This document shows, in pieces, positions 35,199-48,067 of a stretch of DNA of 64,000 nucleotides. The DNA lies in contig CM028895.1 in assembly GCA_016801885.1 (NCBI GenBank), positions 6,224,001 through 6,288,000 on the forward strand, given 5' to 3'. Position numbers and translations under genes: made by a program. Under the pieces are notes generated by a model. The model searched no databases. It saw only the letters and a program-made list of their open reading frames with translations, and had not been told where the DNA came from. This DNA comes from Toxotes chatareus (taxonomy: Eukaryota > Chordata > Actinopteri > Toxotidae). Position 1 is the stretch's first letter; each line of letters begins with the position of its first letter.

Positions 35199-35862
35199 TA
35201 AGTACATTTACTGAAACATTTAAGTTCAATTTTATTTTATTTGACAGCAGTAGTTATTTCTTACTTTGCAGATAAAGATTTTGGGTTAAAAACACATGGG
35301 GAGCTTATGAATTTAATTTATTTAATAGATTAAATCCCCCCAAATCATGAAAAAGTAGTAAACGCAGCTGAAAATGTAAAAGTTCATTCTTGACCATGGA
35401 GACCCTAATTTGGCGAAACAAAACATACATAAAACAAGCAACCCCAGGTGCTCGAGTTGGGTTGGTGAGGTTTGAAACCCAGTTGTGATTGGCCAGTGAG
35501 CAGTGAGCCCAGTCCCAAAACACAAACACAGCACACCCACTTTTTCCTGGTAGTCCCAATGGCCAGTCAGAATATGACCCATATAGCAAGAAGCTGATTA
35601 GGAAACAGGTTTTCAGGGCCTTTAAGCTTGGCTCCACCTGGACCAGCTGCACATTAAGGCATCAATTATTTAACACCCCGGAGGGAGCCGTTTTTCATGA
35701 GGAGTGCTTTAAGTACAATACTTTACTACATTTTGTTGCAAAAACTGTCACTTAAGAAAGAAAAAAAAAAAACTAAAAGCAAGGCTTTTACTTCCAGTGG
35801 ATTGTTTCTATTTCTACTTTTATTCAAGTAAAGGATTTGAATACTTCCTCAGCATGCAAGCA
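35199..35862 (+). repeat. Teleost repeat family 5 (MITE-like), split by an insertion
   Basis: Left part: AAGTACATTTACTGAAACAT, TTATTTGACAGCAGTAGTTA, TACTTTGCAGATAAAGATTT and ATAGATTAAATCCCCCCAAA. Right part: GGCTCCACCTGGACCAGCTG, CACATTAAGGCATCAATTAT, TTTAAGTACAATACTTTACT and CAAGTAAAGGATTTGAATAC. This is the order of a very common fish repeat whose ends read AAGTACATTTACTCAAGTAC and AAGTAAAGGATCTGAATACT, as I remember them. About 250 bases from about 35360 to 35615 do not fit the family. Confidence 0.7.
35360..35615. repeat. Insertion inside a family 5 repeat copy
   Basis: This block interrupts the family 5 element. It is less AT-rich than its surroundings. I do not recognise it and see no coding potential. 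The 115-codon antisense frame across it lacks domain character. Confidence 0.45.
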
Positions 35863-36916
35863 TGGAGGTGAACTCACCGCATGCCACCCTCTCCCTGTGG
35901 ATGTGGCTGAGAAGGGAAGCGGCTCCAGCGGCAGCAGCAAAAGGTGGGAGTGAGCTGTTAACTCCTGCACTTATCAGGGGCTGAAAGGCTGCAATGTTCA
36001 CTTCTCAGGTATACACACAGGTATTTCCACTCGGCTGCTTTCCATCTATCGTGTGTGACAGGTGCTGAGGCGCGGGCTTATGATAACATTGTTGTGAGGC
36101 CTGAGCAGGTGACAGAGAACGACGGCCAATCTATCGCTCATCTGTACCCAAGACGTATACACAAACACGTGCACACGTGTCTTCTTCACCCAATAATCTG
36201 AAGTGCACCACGCTCTCAGATTTTTTTTCCCAAATGGTGCCTTCTCCACCTCCTCTTCCTTGTCCAACCAAGGTGGGTGCTGGATTATGCTCAGGGTGCT
36301 GTTTATGGCACATAAATCAGGAAGAATATTACAAGGAAATCTGTAGATTCTTGTAAGTAATTTCACATCAGAGTGATTTATAACACAGTGGTGGATTAAG
36401 ACAGATACCTGGAGGTTTGCAGCAGAGGGTGTCCTGGTGTGTTGTGCATATATATATAGAGAGAGTAGCAAAATGGAAGGAAGCTCTTCTCCCAAAAGTA
36501 TGTTGCCCAGCTGTAAATTAGCATTTGAAAGATTTCTTTAAATAGAAATTTTAATGTTTACCAACATGGCTGCGTGGGAGTCTCAAGGATAATTTAACAG
36601 CACCATTGGCTGTTAAAACCACGAGTTTTAAGATTATCAGATTCATTTTTGAGAAGTCATCTATTTTACTTACACGCAGTGTCCACAGCATGTATGGTTC
36701 CCTCCAAAGATGTGAAGTTAATAGCTGTGAGATAGACCTAACACTAACACACAATCCAAAAGGAAACTGATTTTAACTGCTAAATGTGTTATCATGTTTC
36801 TACAAAGTGTAATCTGAAGCTTCAACTTGCCTTTAGTCGAGCAATGATAAGTTTGATCGGCTGTTTCTTAACAAAAAGGCTCCTTGGGGGCCACAATTTC
36901 TCTCTTTCCTTTATGT

Positions 36917-36985
36917 AAGAGTTAGACATTTTGGGAAATGTGCTTATTTGATTCCTCGGTGAGGAGACTGATGCATTAAGTATGT
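36917..36985 (+). repeat. Dispersed teleost repeat family 4, fragment
   Basis: The phrases AGAGTTAGACATTTTGGGAA, ATGTGCTTATTTGATTCCTC and GGTGAGGAGACTGATGCATT match the start of family 4. Confidence 0.65.
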
Positions 36986-36989
36986 TGTC

Positions 36990-37200
36990 ATGTCTGCCCC
37001 TCCAAGTGACTCTCTGGGTTCTCGTTTCCTGTTTTACTTTGAAATTACTCACCGTGTGCGTCTGTTGTTACTGATTTACCTCCTGCCCTTGTGCGTTTTC
37101 CCACTTTTGTGATTGTCTGCCCAGCCCTCATTTGTTGCACCTGTGCCCATGCCTGTGTTCCCTTCATCCAATTAAATCCTTCATACTTGGTATTTTTGTG
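36990..37200 (+). repeat. Dispersed repeat family 2, copy B
   Basis: Shares ordered phrases with the insert at 21523-21905. It starts almost directly where the family 4 fragment breaks off, so it may have inserted into that element as well. Confidence 0.55.
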
Positions 37201-37782
37201 TATCCATGCATTCTTGTGGTGTGAACTTATCACTCAACAGAAGCAGCCCAACACTACAGAAGAACTCCCTGTGCTGATAATCCTTCACGGCCTGAGAACA
37301 AATCCTGGATAAAGTTGGCTCTATCCCCAGCCTACGTCAACCACAGGTACAGAGAAAGACAAACTGCTTGGCCAGACTTTGATATGATGTTGATGTGTTT
37401 AACGGTTTCCTATCAGATCATGAACACAGAGGCCGCGGCTACAGATCACAGTTTAAATTCCAGACACAGATATCCCGGAAGCTGGCATGAAGAACATTGT
37501 TTGCTGTCAAACCTTGCTAAGTTATGGCTAAAGGGGGAGAATAAAAAACCTTCATAAATTCCAGAATGAAAAGGTAGGGCACCATCAGAGATGACCGATG
37601 CTTGGGTGAATGGAGGTTTCCTGTGCTTTGGTGCGTTTCATCCAGAGTAATGAAAATTAGGTCCCTCAACACAGAAATGACTCCAAAGATGAGACAACCC
37701 TTTATCTCCCCCTTTCATCCGACAAGGATTATTGATTCATGAATGTAAATGATCGTTCAGGGTTTGATGTGCCCTTGAAGGG

Positions 37783-37784
<2 letters not shown>

Positions 37785-37819
<35 letters not shown>
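37785..37819 (+). repeat. (CT)n microsatellite
   Basis: About 17 uninterrupted TC units. Confidence 0.92.
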
Positions 37820-37820
<1 letters not shown>

Positions 37821-38301
37821 TTGAATCTTTTATCAAGTCCATGTTAGCTGCAGTTCGCTAAAAGGAAGCGTGATGCTGAGGGTTGGGGGGAATTCTTCAT
37901 ATCCTGCAATATTCATATCCTCCTGTATTATTTTAGCTTTTTTTTTTTCCCACCACAATAGGAATTCCACATTTGCTTTAAATGACAGTGTGAGCTGGCG
38001 CCTCCCTTGCAGCTCTGCAGTGTTGATAGACATCAATGAATAGGATTATTTTTTTTTGTGCAGGCATGGACTAATCTCCTCATTATGAGGTCCATCTGTG
38101 GCAGTGACAATAAGTACAGCACCTTCACTTTAATACTCAATCTTGGTTGACACAGGCGGCATCATATTGCTAGACTAATCCACTGTCCGATGTCACGGCA
38201 TCCTAAATCTAATTTACCATTCCATTTGGGGCCCAGATATTGCTGTTGCCAGTACACCTGTTGACTGCTAACACCGCTCTGCTCATGCACCCGCCTGACG
38301 G

Positions 38302-38328
38302 TACACACACACACACACACACACACAC
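38302..38328 (+). repeat. (CA)n microsatellite
   Basis: About 13 AC units followed by a short C run. Confidence 0.92.
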
Positions 38329-41300
38329 CCCCCTGCAGCCCGCTCTCCCTAAAATGGTTTCTCCCACATAGTTTCCATAGCAACAGTCCAGTTTTAGTGT
38401 TCTGTTGTTTTTCCACAAACGCAGAGTGGCTAATTTTTCAGAATGAGGGTCTTTGATGATAAAGAAACCTAGGTTGTGAGATTTACATAATGAACGGATG
38501 CCACGCTAGATCAGTCACCACCTAGCGCTGATGATTGCTTTTTGATGAATTTCTTTCCTCCATGTCCTTAGGTACCTCAGCTGTGGCAGCCCATTGTGTC
38601 CAAAAAGAGCAATGCTCATATTCATCTATTTGGGTCAGTCTTTGTCTCTTTGTGCCACTGTAACCTTAAAGTTGTAGTCAAATTGCACATACCCTGAGGG
38701 CAAATGTCAGTGTCACTTGAAGCTCTACACCAGGGTCTCGACAAGAGGAAAATGGCCCCATAAGTTTCTGTTACGATGTGAAGTTGTGGTTTTGAGGTCA
38801 AGCTAGCAGACTTTGTACCTTGGGGTAAATTTAACACTTCATACTAACCTTTTCTCAGGCCTTGAGCTCCCTCTCACATTTCTTCTTTCTCATCTGCTTC
38901 CTGCCAAGCTGAAAGAGTCGGTTTGACTGCCTTTCTGTGTGTGTGAACATGTGTACATTCATACACTGTTTGTTGGTGTGTATGAGGTGGGTGATGTCGA
39001 GAGAATGGGAGACTTTAATCACACCCTGACAGATGTGTGCAGTATTGATTTGTGGCTGTTTTGTGAGCGCAGCTTCAGGCCCTTTGGGAGGGACATAAAC
39101 CCCTCTATCAAAGCGACCTCCCCAAAGGGTTTGCACCACACTAACCTACTACATCCCATTTGTGTGTGTGTGTATAAGAGCACAAGTATGTGTGTTTTTT
39201 TTTTTTGGAAGGTGGGGGGGTACAAAGGTGAACCCGAGGTACTCATTAAACCACTCAGGCACTCACAGGGGAAATGTATAGTTGTCTACAGATGGAAATG
39301 GTCGATTCCTCCCCCCCGGAGAAAGCAAACCTTTATAAATAAACAAAATTGGGATGAGGTTCACGTTTCAGGGCACAAAACACAGCAGAAGTAGTTAGGT
39401 TGCACAGAAAGAAATAGCTTGGGAGTGGGGTTCCTCACAGGCAAGCATCCTAAGTATTTTGGCCTGGTTAGTGCTGGCTTTGATTTAAAAAAAAAAAAAA
39501 AAAAAGGAAAGAAAAGAAAATTCCCTTCCTTCAGTCAGATGGCTGAAATTACAGGACCTCTAATGTGAACTGCTGCCTGTGTGATCTGACCCCTCCCAGT
39601 GGCACTGTCTCCTCTGCCTTTTGTCTTTTCCAGCTCGCCACCCTTTCATACACACCCAGATACCCAGACACACACACACACTCGCCTCAACAGGGATGAG
39701 AAAAGGGAGCAAAAAGTGGGGACCAATACTCCCTGCACCTTCTCACTGCCAAATGGATCAGAGAAAGAGTCTGTGTTTACTGCGATGGCTAATATCCTCG
39801 TTAACACTAATCTGTGGGGAGTGTGAAAGACAGAGCGAATGAGGGAGGCTGTTCAAGAGAGAGACAGAGGAGGGAGGTATGGCTGAAGAGTGAACAGGAC
39901 TTTGGGGGAAAGAGTAAAAAGGAGAACCAGACAAAGTGAATGACCAGTGGACTTGTTTGGGCACTTGATAGCTTCCCTGATGGACTGTGATTGGCTCAGT
40001 AACCCCTCCACATCAGGCTGGCTGTGCTGCATGCTCCCCTGCTATATATTCAACACAAACACACATATACACACACACTACCACATAGATTCCCACATAT
40101 ATGCAAACAAATGTGTTCATTAACAAGCCAATGAAGCGGGCAGGCATCCACATGTAATCTGTTTCTTCATTAGACACATGGCCAATGGATCATTACACTA
40201 AGTATGCTCTCTGTCAAGCCTGGACCTTAAACAACAACGAGCCCTGAGTGGTGCAGTGTCATGCAAAGTTCAGATTTCCATGCTGAGACGAGTTTAGCTT
40301 TGTGGCCTGAAATTAGAGTTCAAACCTGTGGCGCAGAGTGTAAAGCTGCACCTGACAATTAATAGGACATAGTAAAATGGGATTTTTAATTTGTCTGAGG
40401 TTTGTTTTGTTTCTGGAAATAGTTTATTTCTGTAAAATGACTATTTATCAGATAGTCCCCAGTTTTTACTGGATGATTCCAATACAAAGACGTAAAACAG
40501 GGTATAAACGAACACCTTTGACAGCTACAACTGTTTATTTTGACAAATAACACATGGGCTGAAAAGTTTTTTGTAGCAACTGTTATTTAGTTGCTGCTCG
40601 AAAAGGTGTTTTCACATTATGTGATGCCTAATTCTACCTCAGCTGTTCTTAAGCTGCAGTAAAACAGACTCTCATGGCTCATTGCTCAGTTAAAAGGATA
40701 AATGGCTTAAACCATAATGTGTGATACAAAAACAAAAACTACTCCAAACACAGATGGGACCGCATAGGCCCAAGCTTATAATTTCATGACGTTCTGCGGT
40801 ACTCAGACTTGTGCTAAAAGTCAAACTGTGCATCAACACGGAGGAAAAAAGTCAGTGAGGATGAGAATACTTTGGCTGTCAACTTGACTGGTCCTTCGTT
40901 GTCAGCCATTTCTCAAACACGGCCAAACATTTTGTTTTCATTGTCTCCCCTTCCTGATCGCATCACTCCTGTCAAAGCAGAAAGCTATTTTTCTTTCAGC
41001 TATGAATCATCTCTACAGATACGTGCCACTGTTTCAAGTAATAAATTGAAGACTTGGACAGAAAATGCCCCCACGCCGCCGTGTACAATCATAACGTCAA
41101 CATGACTGTGCCCATCTAGTGCATTATCCACTGTGAAATTCCCAAGCAGTGCCCACACACTGGATACACTTCTAACAGCTAAAACTTGAACTTTGACTGC
41201 ATGTTCAGTGGTAAAATAACAGAGTACAAACATTAGTCACACATCACTGCCAGAACCTCCTCATTTGCTTTCATGTTGTTATTGTTGTTATTATTTTGGA

Positions 41301-43023
41301 GTCGCAGAGATGTAATGACCAGGAGGTTCTCAACACTGAACTCTGGTTGTGCTTTATGGTCACAGTGATGTTAGATTTATATTGTTTTGCACTTCAGGTT
41401 GATAAATCCCAAGGACAAAGGTGAAAATGTGATTGCCAGGTTGTAAAGCACTCCACGCTGTGTTTTTGCTTACATGTGTTTGCTTGTCGGGTTGTTGATG
41501 GAGGCTCAGGTGGAGGGCAAGGGGTGCAAGAGCCACATAATGCTTACTAATTAGATGGGTGCTGTGACATTTGGAATTTTAGCTCTTTTTTTTTTTTTTG
41601 CTTGTAATACCTTGAGTCATGACCAGCTTTAGACCTAATTGTTTGATAACAGCTATATGAGACCTGTAAATCATTTGGTTTTGTTAATAATTGAGACAAC
41701 AGAAAAGGCTGTGGCTTGAGGAGTACAACTGACTATCATGAGGCATTATAAACACCTCCCGCCTCCCCTTTACAGTGATTGTCCAACCACTGTATAGTTA
41801 TTAGCAACCATGAACAGACAGGTGCAGATGTGTCAAGCTAATGAGAGCACAACTTAACTGTCAGTTTTTTCTCAGTAGCTGTTTGAAAAGAGTTTCTGTT
41901 CTGCTGGAAAAAGGAACAGGTCATGCCCGTCTACTTATGAGTCATGTTGGAGAATTAAAATCCTTTGTCGTGAGCTTACTCTTTTAGAAGGTTCACCAGC
42001 AGACCCACCATTGTTTCTTTTACTTATCAGCATGTTTACACTAGAGAGCTTGTCAATAAATCTATGGCTATGGATTCAAGTGTCACGCTGCCATAGGCTC
42101 CATCTATTGTCCATTTAGTTCATATTCACCTATTTTTAACCCATGTTGTGGAGCATTCGATTTCATGTGTCTCACTGATTTCTGTTTAATGGACATCGTT
42201 GGTTCGCCCTCATCAAATCTCCATTAATCACCATGAACTGACTCAGTGTGTGTTCATCATGGGTACTCCACTGGAAAGTAGCTGGTCGACTGAGCAAATG
42301 GATAAAGAATATTTAAATAAATCTTGTGGCATATTCTTTTATTGGTTGTTCACGGTATTTTTTGTTGCTGTTGTTGTTGTTCTGGTCTCTATACCATCTA
42401 GGGGTTTAAAACATAAGCACGTCCACCTGTGTGCACATGCATATATATCTGGACACATACTTGGCAAGGAGTATTATTTTAAAGCATGTGTGGCTGCGTG
42501 CACCTGAATAGCCGCCAAGCCACAATCACTTGCTTCCTCTTTACTGTGTTTCTCATGCAGCTCCTCTGGGGTGAGAGGCACCAGCAGAATGTATATTAAG
42601 GTCCATCTCTTATACCCCAGCACTGGGAGGATGGGCCGAGCATCAGCGCCAGGACTCTGAGTCAATATTAATCTGCCAATATGAAAGACTGGATTATCAC
42701 TGGGGTCGATTGCCCTGGCCTGATGTAAGAGAAGCGCATAATGGGAGGGAGAGTCGGAAGGAGGGAGAACGAAATGGACGAGGCCGGATGAGGGCAGGGA
42801 GGGAGATAGAAAACTTCCAGTGCTTCTGCATGGTAAACCTTGTCACCTTGCAAGTGAAGCGCCCTGAAATTGATTTGAATCAAGAGGAAAGAGTTACAGC
42901 AGAGGGCAGAATTACAGGAAGGGGAGGGGTAATAGGAGGAGGGAGCCAAGGACACTGGAAAGGTGGCTGTCATAGCATGAGCCCATCTGCTGTGGATCTG
43001 TGTGTATACATTACGCATGTACA

Positions 43024-43031
43024 GTGTGTGT

Positions 43032-43094
<63 letters not shown>
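43024..43094 (+). repeat. Long (GT)n microsatellite
   Basis: About 35 GT units over 71 bases with one interruption (TGTCTG) near the start. It is the longest dinucleotide array in the window. The long Cys-Val and Thr-His frames across it are artefacts of the repeat. Confidence 0.95.
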
Positions 43095-43095
<1 letters not shown>

Positions 43096-45440
43096 CAATG
43101 AAAAGTTGTGTGGAGAAGGTTGAGGAGGTCAAAACATAATGTTGGCCTCAAGGCTCAAAGAAAACCAGCTGTCATTTAGTTGCTTAGTCTCCAAAGAAAA
43201 ACTTGGAGGTTAAATCAAACTTTTAGTTGAGGTTTTTAAAACTCAGAGAATGACAAAACCAGTGCTGGTGCTTTTCTTGAAAACCATACATACATACTTG
43301 TTATTTTGGAGTTGGTGCTTTCTAACAGTGTGAGCGCATGTCTGGGTCTGTTTGTGTGTCGTCTCAGTATGCAGTGATGGCTTTGAAGAGCAGTAAAACA
43401 TTCGGCAGCACAGCCCAGATTGCGACCTCCTCCCAGGCCTTTATGCCTTCTCATCTCCTTCCCCACTGAGATCAGTTGTGACGACTCTTTGTCCTTCTTG
43501 ACCCTCTGCTGAACCATCTCTCCATTATCCTCACCCTACAGAACCCTCTCCACTCATGCACACACTTCCCCCCACAGGCTGTTGTTCCCCTGTCCCAATC
43601 CCTCTCCACCTCCCCTCCTCACACCTCTTCTGGGCCAGAGATCTGGCTTCAGCTCCTCGACAGCCATCTCTGCACTGCGACACTTAGTTCCCCTCCGTTG
43701 CCTGCTGCCCGCCTGCTAATCGGGATTGGTGGGGAGGAACGCATCGCTGTGAGACATGGCCGTCCTCTGGAGCCCACAGAACCAGGCCAAGGTCACTCAC
43801 ATCACTCTTGCGCTACAGCTGCCCACAGCAAACATGGGATAAAGACAGAGCAAGGGATGCTGGAGTTAAAGGAAAGAGAGATAAGACTGCTGCTGAGCAG
43901 CGCTTTGCAGCCGAATTAGGTTTCGTGAATTGAAGAGGACACAAGTCAATAGCAACACTGGGGTTCATTTTATTTCTCAAATTAGCAATTACACGGAAAG
44001 CACTGGAATATTATCATCACATCACATGCCTATTTACCCCTTTTGATGAAATATTCAGGCATGTCACTGTGAGTGTGAGCATATAGGTAACCTATTTTCT
44101 GCTCTCTCCTTGATCAACACTCATCAATAATTCACTCTTGGCCCATTAGTTTTGTGAGAAATGCCAGGGAGCAAGTTAAACTTGTCAGGAATTCATTATT
44201 GTGCACAGAAACATGTGGAACAACAGCAGCTCTCATTGAGGAAGTTTAGAGAAGCTTTGCCGGGCAGAATAGTTCCACTGCAAACAGCTTGCAGTTAACC
44301 TTGAGATAATATTTGCATCAGCTCCAATCCAGTGCCACTTCAGATTGTTGGGAGTGAACAATCGAGTACCCCCAACCCTTTTTACACATTTACGAGACAC
44401 ACTTACAAGACATATCTCCTCAGATCTCGGTCAGGAATTGTTATGGTATAGTGCCATTCAGCGGCCCATTTCCCCTCAGAGCTGACGATGTGTTTTATGG
44501 AATAAGTTGAGAGATGGATACTAAAGTGAGGGCCTCTGTCAGAAAAGCACACAGTGTTGTCATCAACAAGGCTGTTCTTTTTTCCAGCCCATTGCCTTTG
44601 CTGTAATTTGCACTCTCTAGCGTTCTCCCCTCCCTCTGCCACCATTATTTCAGACGATGTTTTAGAAATCACAGCCGGTTTCCCAGCCAGTGTTCACACA
44701 TTTGTCATTACATGTCAGCAGGGCCTGGGGATTTTGCTGCTTCACTTGGCAAAAAGCAATTGTGTGCGTCAAGCTGCGGCTCTGTCGTGGAGGCTGACAC
44801 GCACCTGGAATGAAAAGGGCTTGTGGGTAAAGACGCTTCTGATGTTATTAGGCTGCATCCCTGGTTGTGGAGTCCAGCCTATTTTACATGTCCCACCTGC
44901 AAGCGTGTCTCTTTTGCCTGGCTTTCATCCACATGCTTGTCTCTAAGCCCTCTCAAGGCCTGAGCTTCCCCTGTTCCTCCTTAGCTAAAGCTCAAACCTT
45001 AACAGGCTCTGGCTCTCTGCCAAGTCCTCAGCGCTGTTTCAGAGCCCAGCTCCCAGGTCCTGTAATCTCCCTCTGGCTGTACACACTGGATTGTCACAAT
45101 GATTTCTGATTAGGTGCTTAAAATGATTGTATTTTACTGCTGGAAGTGTATAGTGCTACATAATTGAGTACCACAGGATGGGACCAAGATAGTGGAATCT
45201 GTCATGACAGAAGAATCAGTGTTAAAGGAAAATTCCTTTTTTTTTTTTTTTACATTTAACATTTACGATGATTTTATTATGGGTTATCCACATATGGTGT
45301 TCATCAAAGTAATTGTTGAGATATGAGGATGAGGTAACTTTCAACAACAAACAGAAGTGGTCAGGCAATCAGTCAGGTTGTGGCCAGGTGATGTAACCGC
45401 TTTAATTGGAGGTAAAACCAAATGCACCCAAGATGCTGGT

Positions 45441-45640
45441 AAGCATAAGTGTTGGAAGCAGTACTCAGATACTGTACTTAAGCAAAAACAGCAATACCAC
45501 AGTGTAAAAATACTCTAATACAAGTCAAAGTCCTGTGTTCAAAATTCAGCTTGAGTAAAAGTACACAGCAAGGTACTTAAAGTATCCGGAGTAAAAGTTC
45601 TCATCATGCAGAATGGCCCCTTTCAGACTATTAAATTATG
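45441..45640 (-). repeat. Teleost repeat family 5, truncated copy
   Basis: On the + strand: CAGTACTCAGATACTGTACT, AATACCACAGTGTAAAAATA, CAAGTCAAAGTCCTGTGTTC, GGTACTTAAAGTATCCGGAG and CATGCAGAATGGCCCCTTTC. This is the reverse complement of the right half of family 5. It breaks off near 45640, so the other half is missing. Confidence 0.75.
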
Positions 45641-48067
45641 GAGCCCCCAAGGTCCTGAAAGACAATAATTTCTAAGAACACGTTATTATCTTGTCTTACA
45701 AGATAAAAATTTATATATCTATCTTTTTTTCAGGACAGCCAGGCCTTTCCTGTTAGTTTTATGTGGGGCAAATTACAACCTTATCATTCTTATTAGTACA
45801 TATTAAGCCCAGCTTAGGTTTGTACTACTCCAGCTGAAGAGGTTGAAGTTTCATCTCCCTTCATTAATGGCTGACTTAATGTGCCACCAAGCCTTTGTTC
45901 TTGCCTGTTTTTGCTTTTTTACCTGCCTGGTGGTTCATTCACCCGTCTGCCTCTAAGGCTGTTTATTACCAAATAAAGTATCATCTCTGAATTTGCCTGC
46001 CTGACAACAGCACTGTTAAGTGACCCAAATTGAATCAAACACACCTGTAATGTTGCAGGTGCATGCTGGGTCAAGCTAATGTGACATTTACAGAACTTTT
46101 GCCTTTTGAAGTGTGTGAGTGATTTCTGCTGGTCTTGACCATCCCTGTCAGAGAGCTACAGTGGACTAGTTACATTTTGCATTGAGAATGAACAGGCAAA
46201 GATGTAGAACCTAGACAGGTGAGAACAATAACAAACTTACTGATAACTCTCTCTCCAGAGAATGTCAACAGCTGTATGTCTACATAGTGTGCAAAAAAAC
46301 TGTTAAGGCACTCTTTTAGGTTTGTGTTTGTGAGCTGCAGCCACTGTGGAGTTTATACAGTTTATACATCGTGTTGTGCGCCTAAAGATGCTTATTCCAT
46401 TGTTTATTTTTTAAGAAGTGACAGGCTACTTAATTTATGAAGCTTAAACTTGCGTGTCACATCCACCGTGGGTGTATTCACATTCGTAACATTTGAAATG
46501 TATGTGTAATATCTGCATTTTGTGGTGTATGGTACAGTGTGTGTACAAGTCCCATGCCTAGCTTGATATCTGACAGTAGTGATAGTGCTTACTGGAGGGG
46601 AAGACTTGATAATGGGGTGCCAAGACAACAACGTGGCCCCAAATGTCAACAGCACTAAATAGCTCATTGCTGACGTTGGGGAGAGAAGTGAGAGCCACAC
46701 TTCCATCACTGAGACTGGTGCAGCTGTGAGGGTGGCGAACAGCTTAAAGAGCCCTTACAGGGTGGGATTTCACAGCAGCTTCCCTGTTTGCTGTCTTTCC
46801 AAACAATACAGCTGTCAAACAGGCTGGATGAAGACTTGGTAGATCACACAGGGGCAGCAATCTCCCACTTTGCTATCGCATGCAGGTCTAATCCATTACT
46901 GCCACTGGAAGAAATACCAGAGTAATCTGATCACAAGTCAAGCTGATTATTTGTGGGATTACTCAAAGCATGTTTAGCGGAAAAAATGGTATTTTGATTG
47001 TGAGCGTCTGGACGCAAACACAATCTTACACATCTTGAAACAATTGCTGCAGATAAGACTAATGAAGTTGCAGCTTGAATACTGAAATAAATTGCTTTTC
47101 TGCTTGCGTCTGAGGCTGAGAATCCCAGACGTGGGTCAAAGTAACCACATTTTACCAGCAGTTTTGTGCATGAGTGATTATAATTTACACCAGGTAATAT
47201 CAGTCATGAGTCTTGGCTGCATCCTATTTTGGCGTTAGCGTTTAAAAGAGCAGGGCCATGAAGCAAGATCACACACATGACAGAGTTTTAGAGTTAATTA
47301 GTGGCACAGATCTCACGTCCGCAGTGGACATTTGCTCCACCCACTTTGTGGCTAAGGCAACACATTAATTGGGTCAGTAAAGGACTTTGTGGTGGCAGGG
47401 TGCCACCGCAAACGCTTTCATGTCCATCAAAGGTCAGACTCTCAAAATAGTCTGTTCTCACCACTGGCACCAAACATTCTTTCTAAAGAGTGCAGACTAA
47501 GAGAACCCTACTACCCCAACAGAACACTGTGCTCCCAGAACGCAGGCTTACTTGTAGGTTCTTCAGTCTCCCCTCATGTTGAACTGTCTCCCAGTTTGGG
47601 TCAAACACCATCTTTACATTTAATTTATAAAACTCTCCTTTTTGGTAAAGCCTACAGTTAGAGCCAGGTTAGGCTTGCTTTGAACCTCCCCCTCGTCATA
47701 GGCGCAGACTGCCAGCTCCTCTCTCCTCCTCTCCTCCTCTTCTCCTCCTCCATCTGTACGTATTCATATCCCATTAATGCTTGTTACTAACACGGCATCG
47801 TCTTGCTCCCGTAGTATTGTGCTTTCAAGTCTCTCTCCTTCTGTCGCTTTCTGCAGGTATTTTCTGCCTCCGGAGCTGCAGAGTCTGTATCTGTGATTGC
47901 AAACCACCTGCTGCCCCCGTGATCCTGCTCAACACCCACTGCAACAATTATCGTTATTATGATGATTATTATTGTCATTATTATTATTCTCTATGTGGAA
48001 CTTACATTGTGGTGTGTCATCGTTCCTCCCGCTCTGCCTCTCTGTCCCCCTCTCTTTCACTCTCCCC

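Larger units (their letters stand above)
37201..48060. other. Intergenic region, no gene seen
   Basis: Microsatellites at 37785-37819 (CT), 38302-38328 (CA) and 43024-43094 (GT), an A run near 39488-39504, a family 5 copy at 45441-45640, and unique-looking sequence, notably 43960-44350. No open frame here resembles a known protein. Confidence 0.6.

Noticed and set aside
42668..43132. 154-codon and 137-codon frames over the 43 kb microsatellite
   Set aside because: The frames contain long Thr-His or Cys-Val repeats from the (GT)n array, and no other protein-like content.
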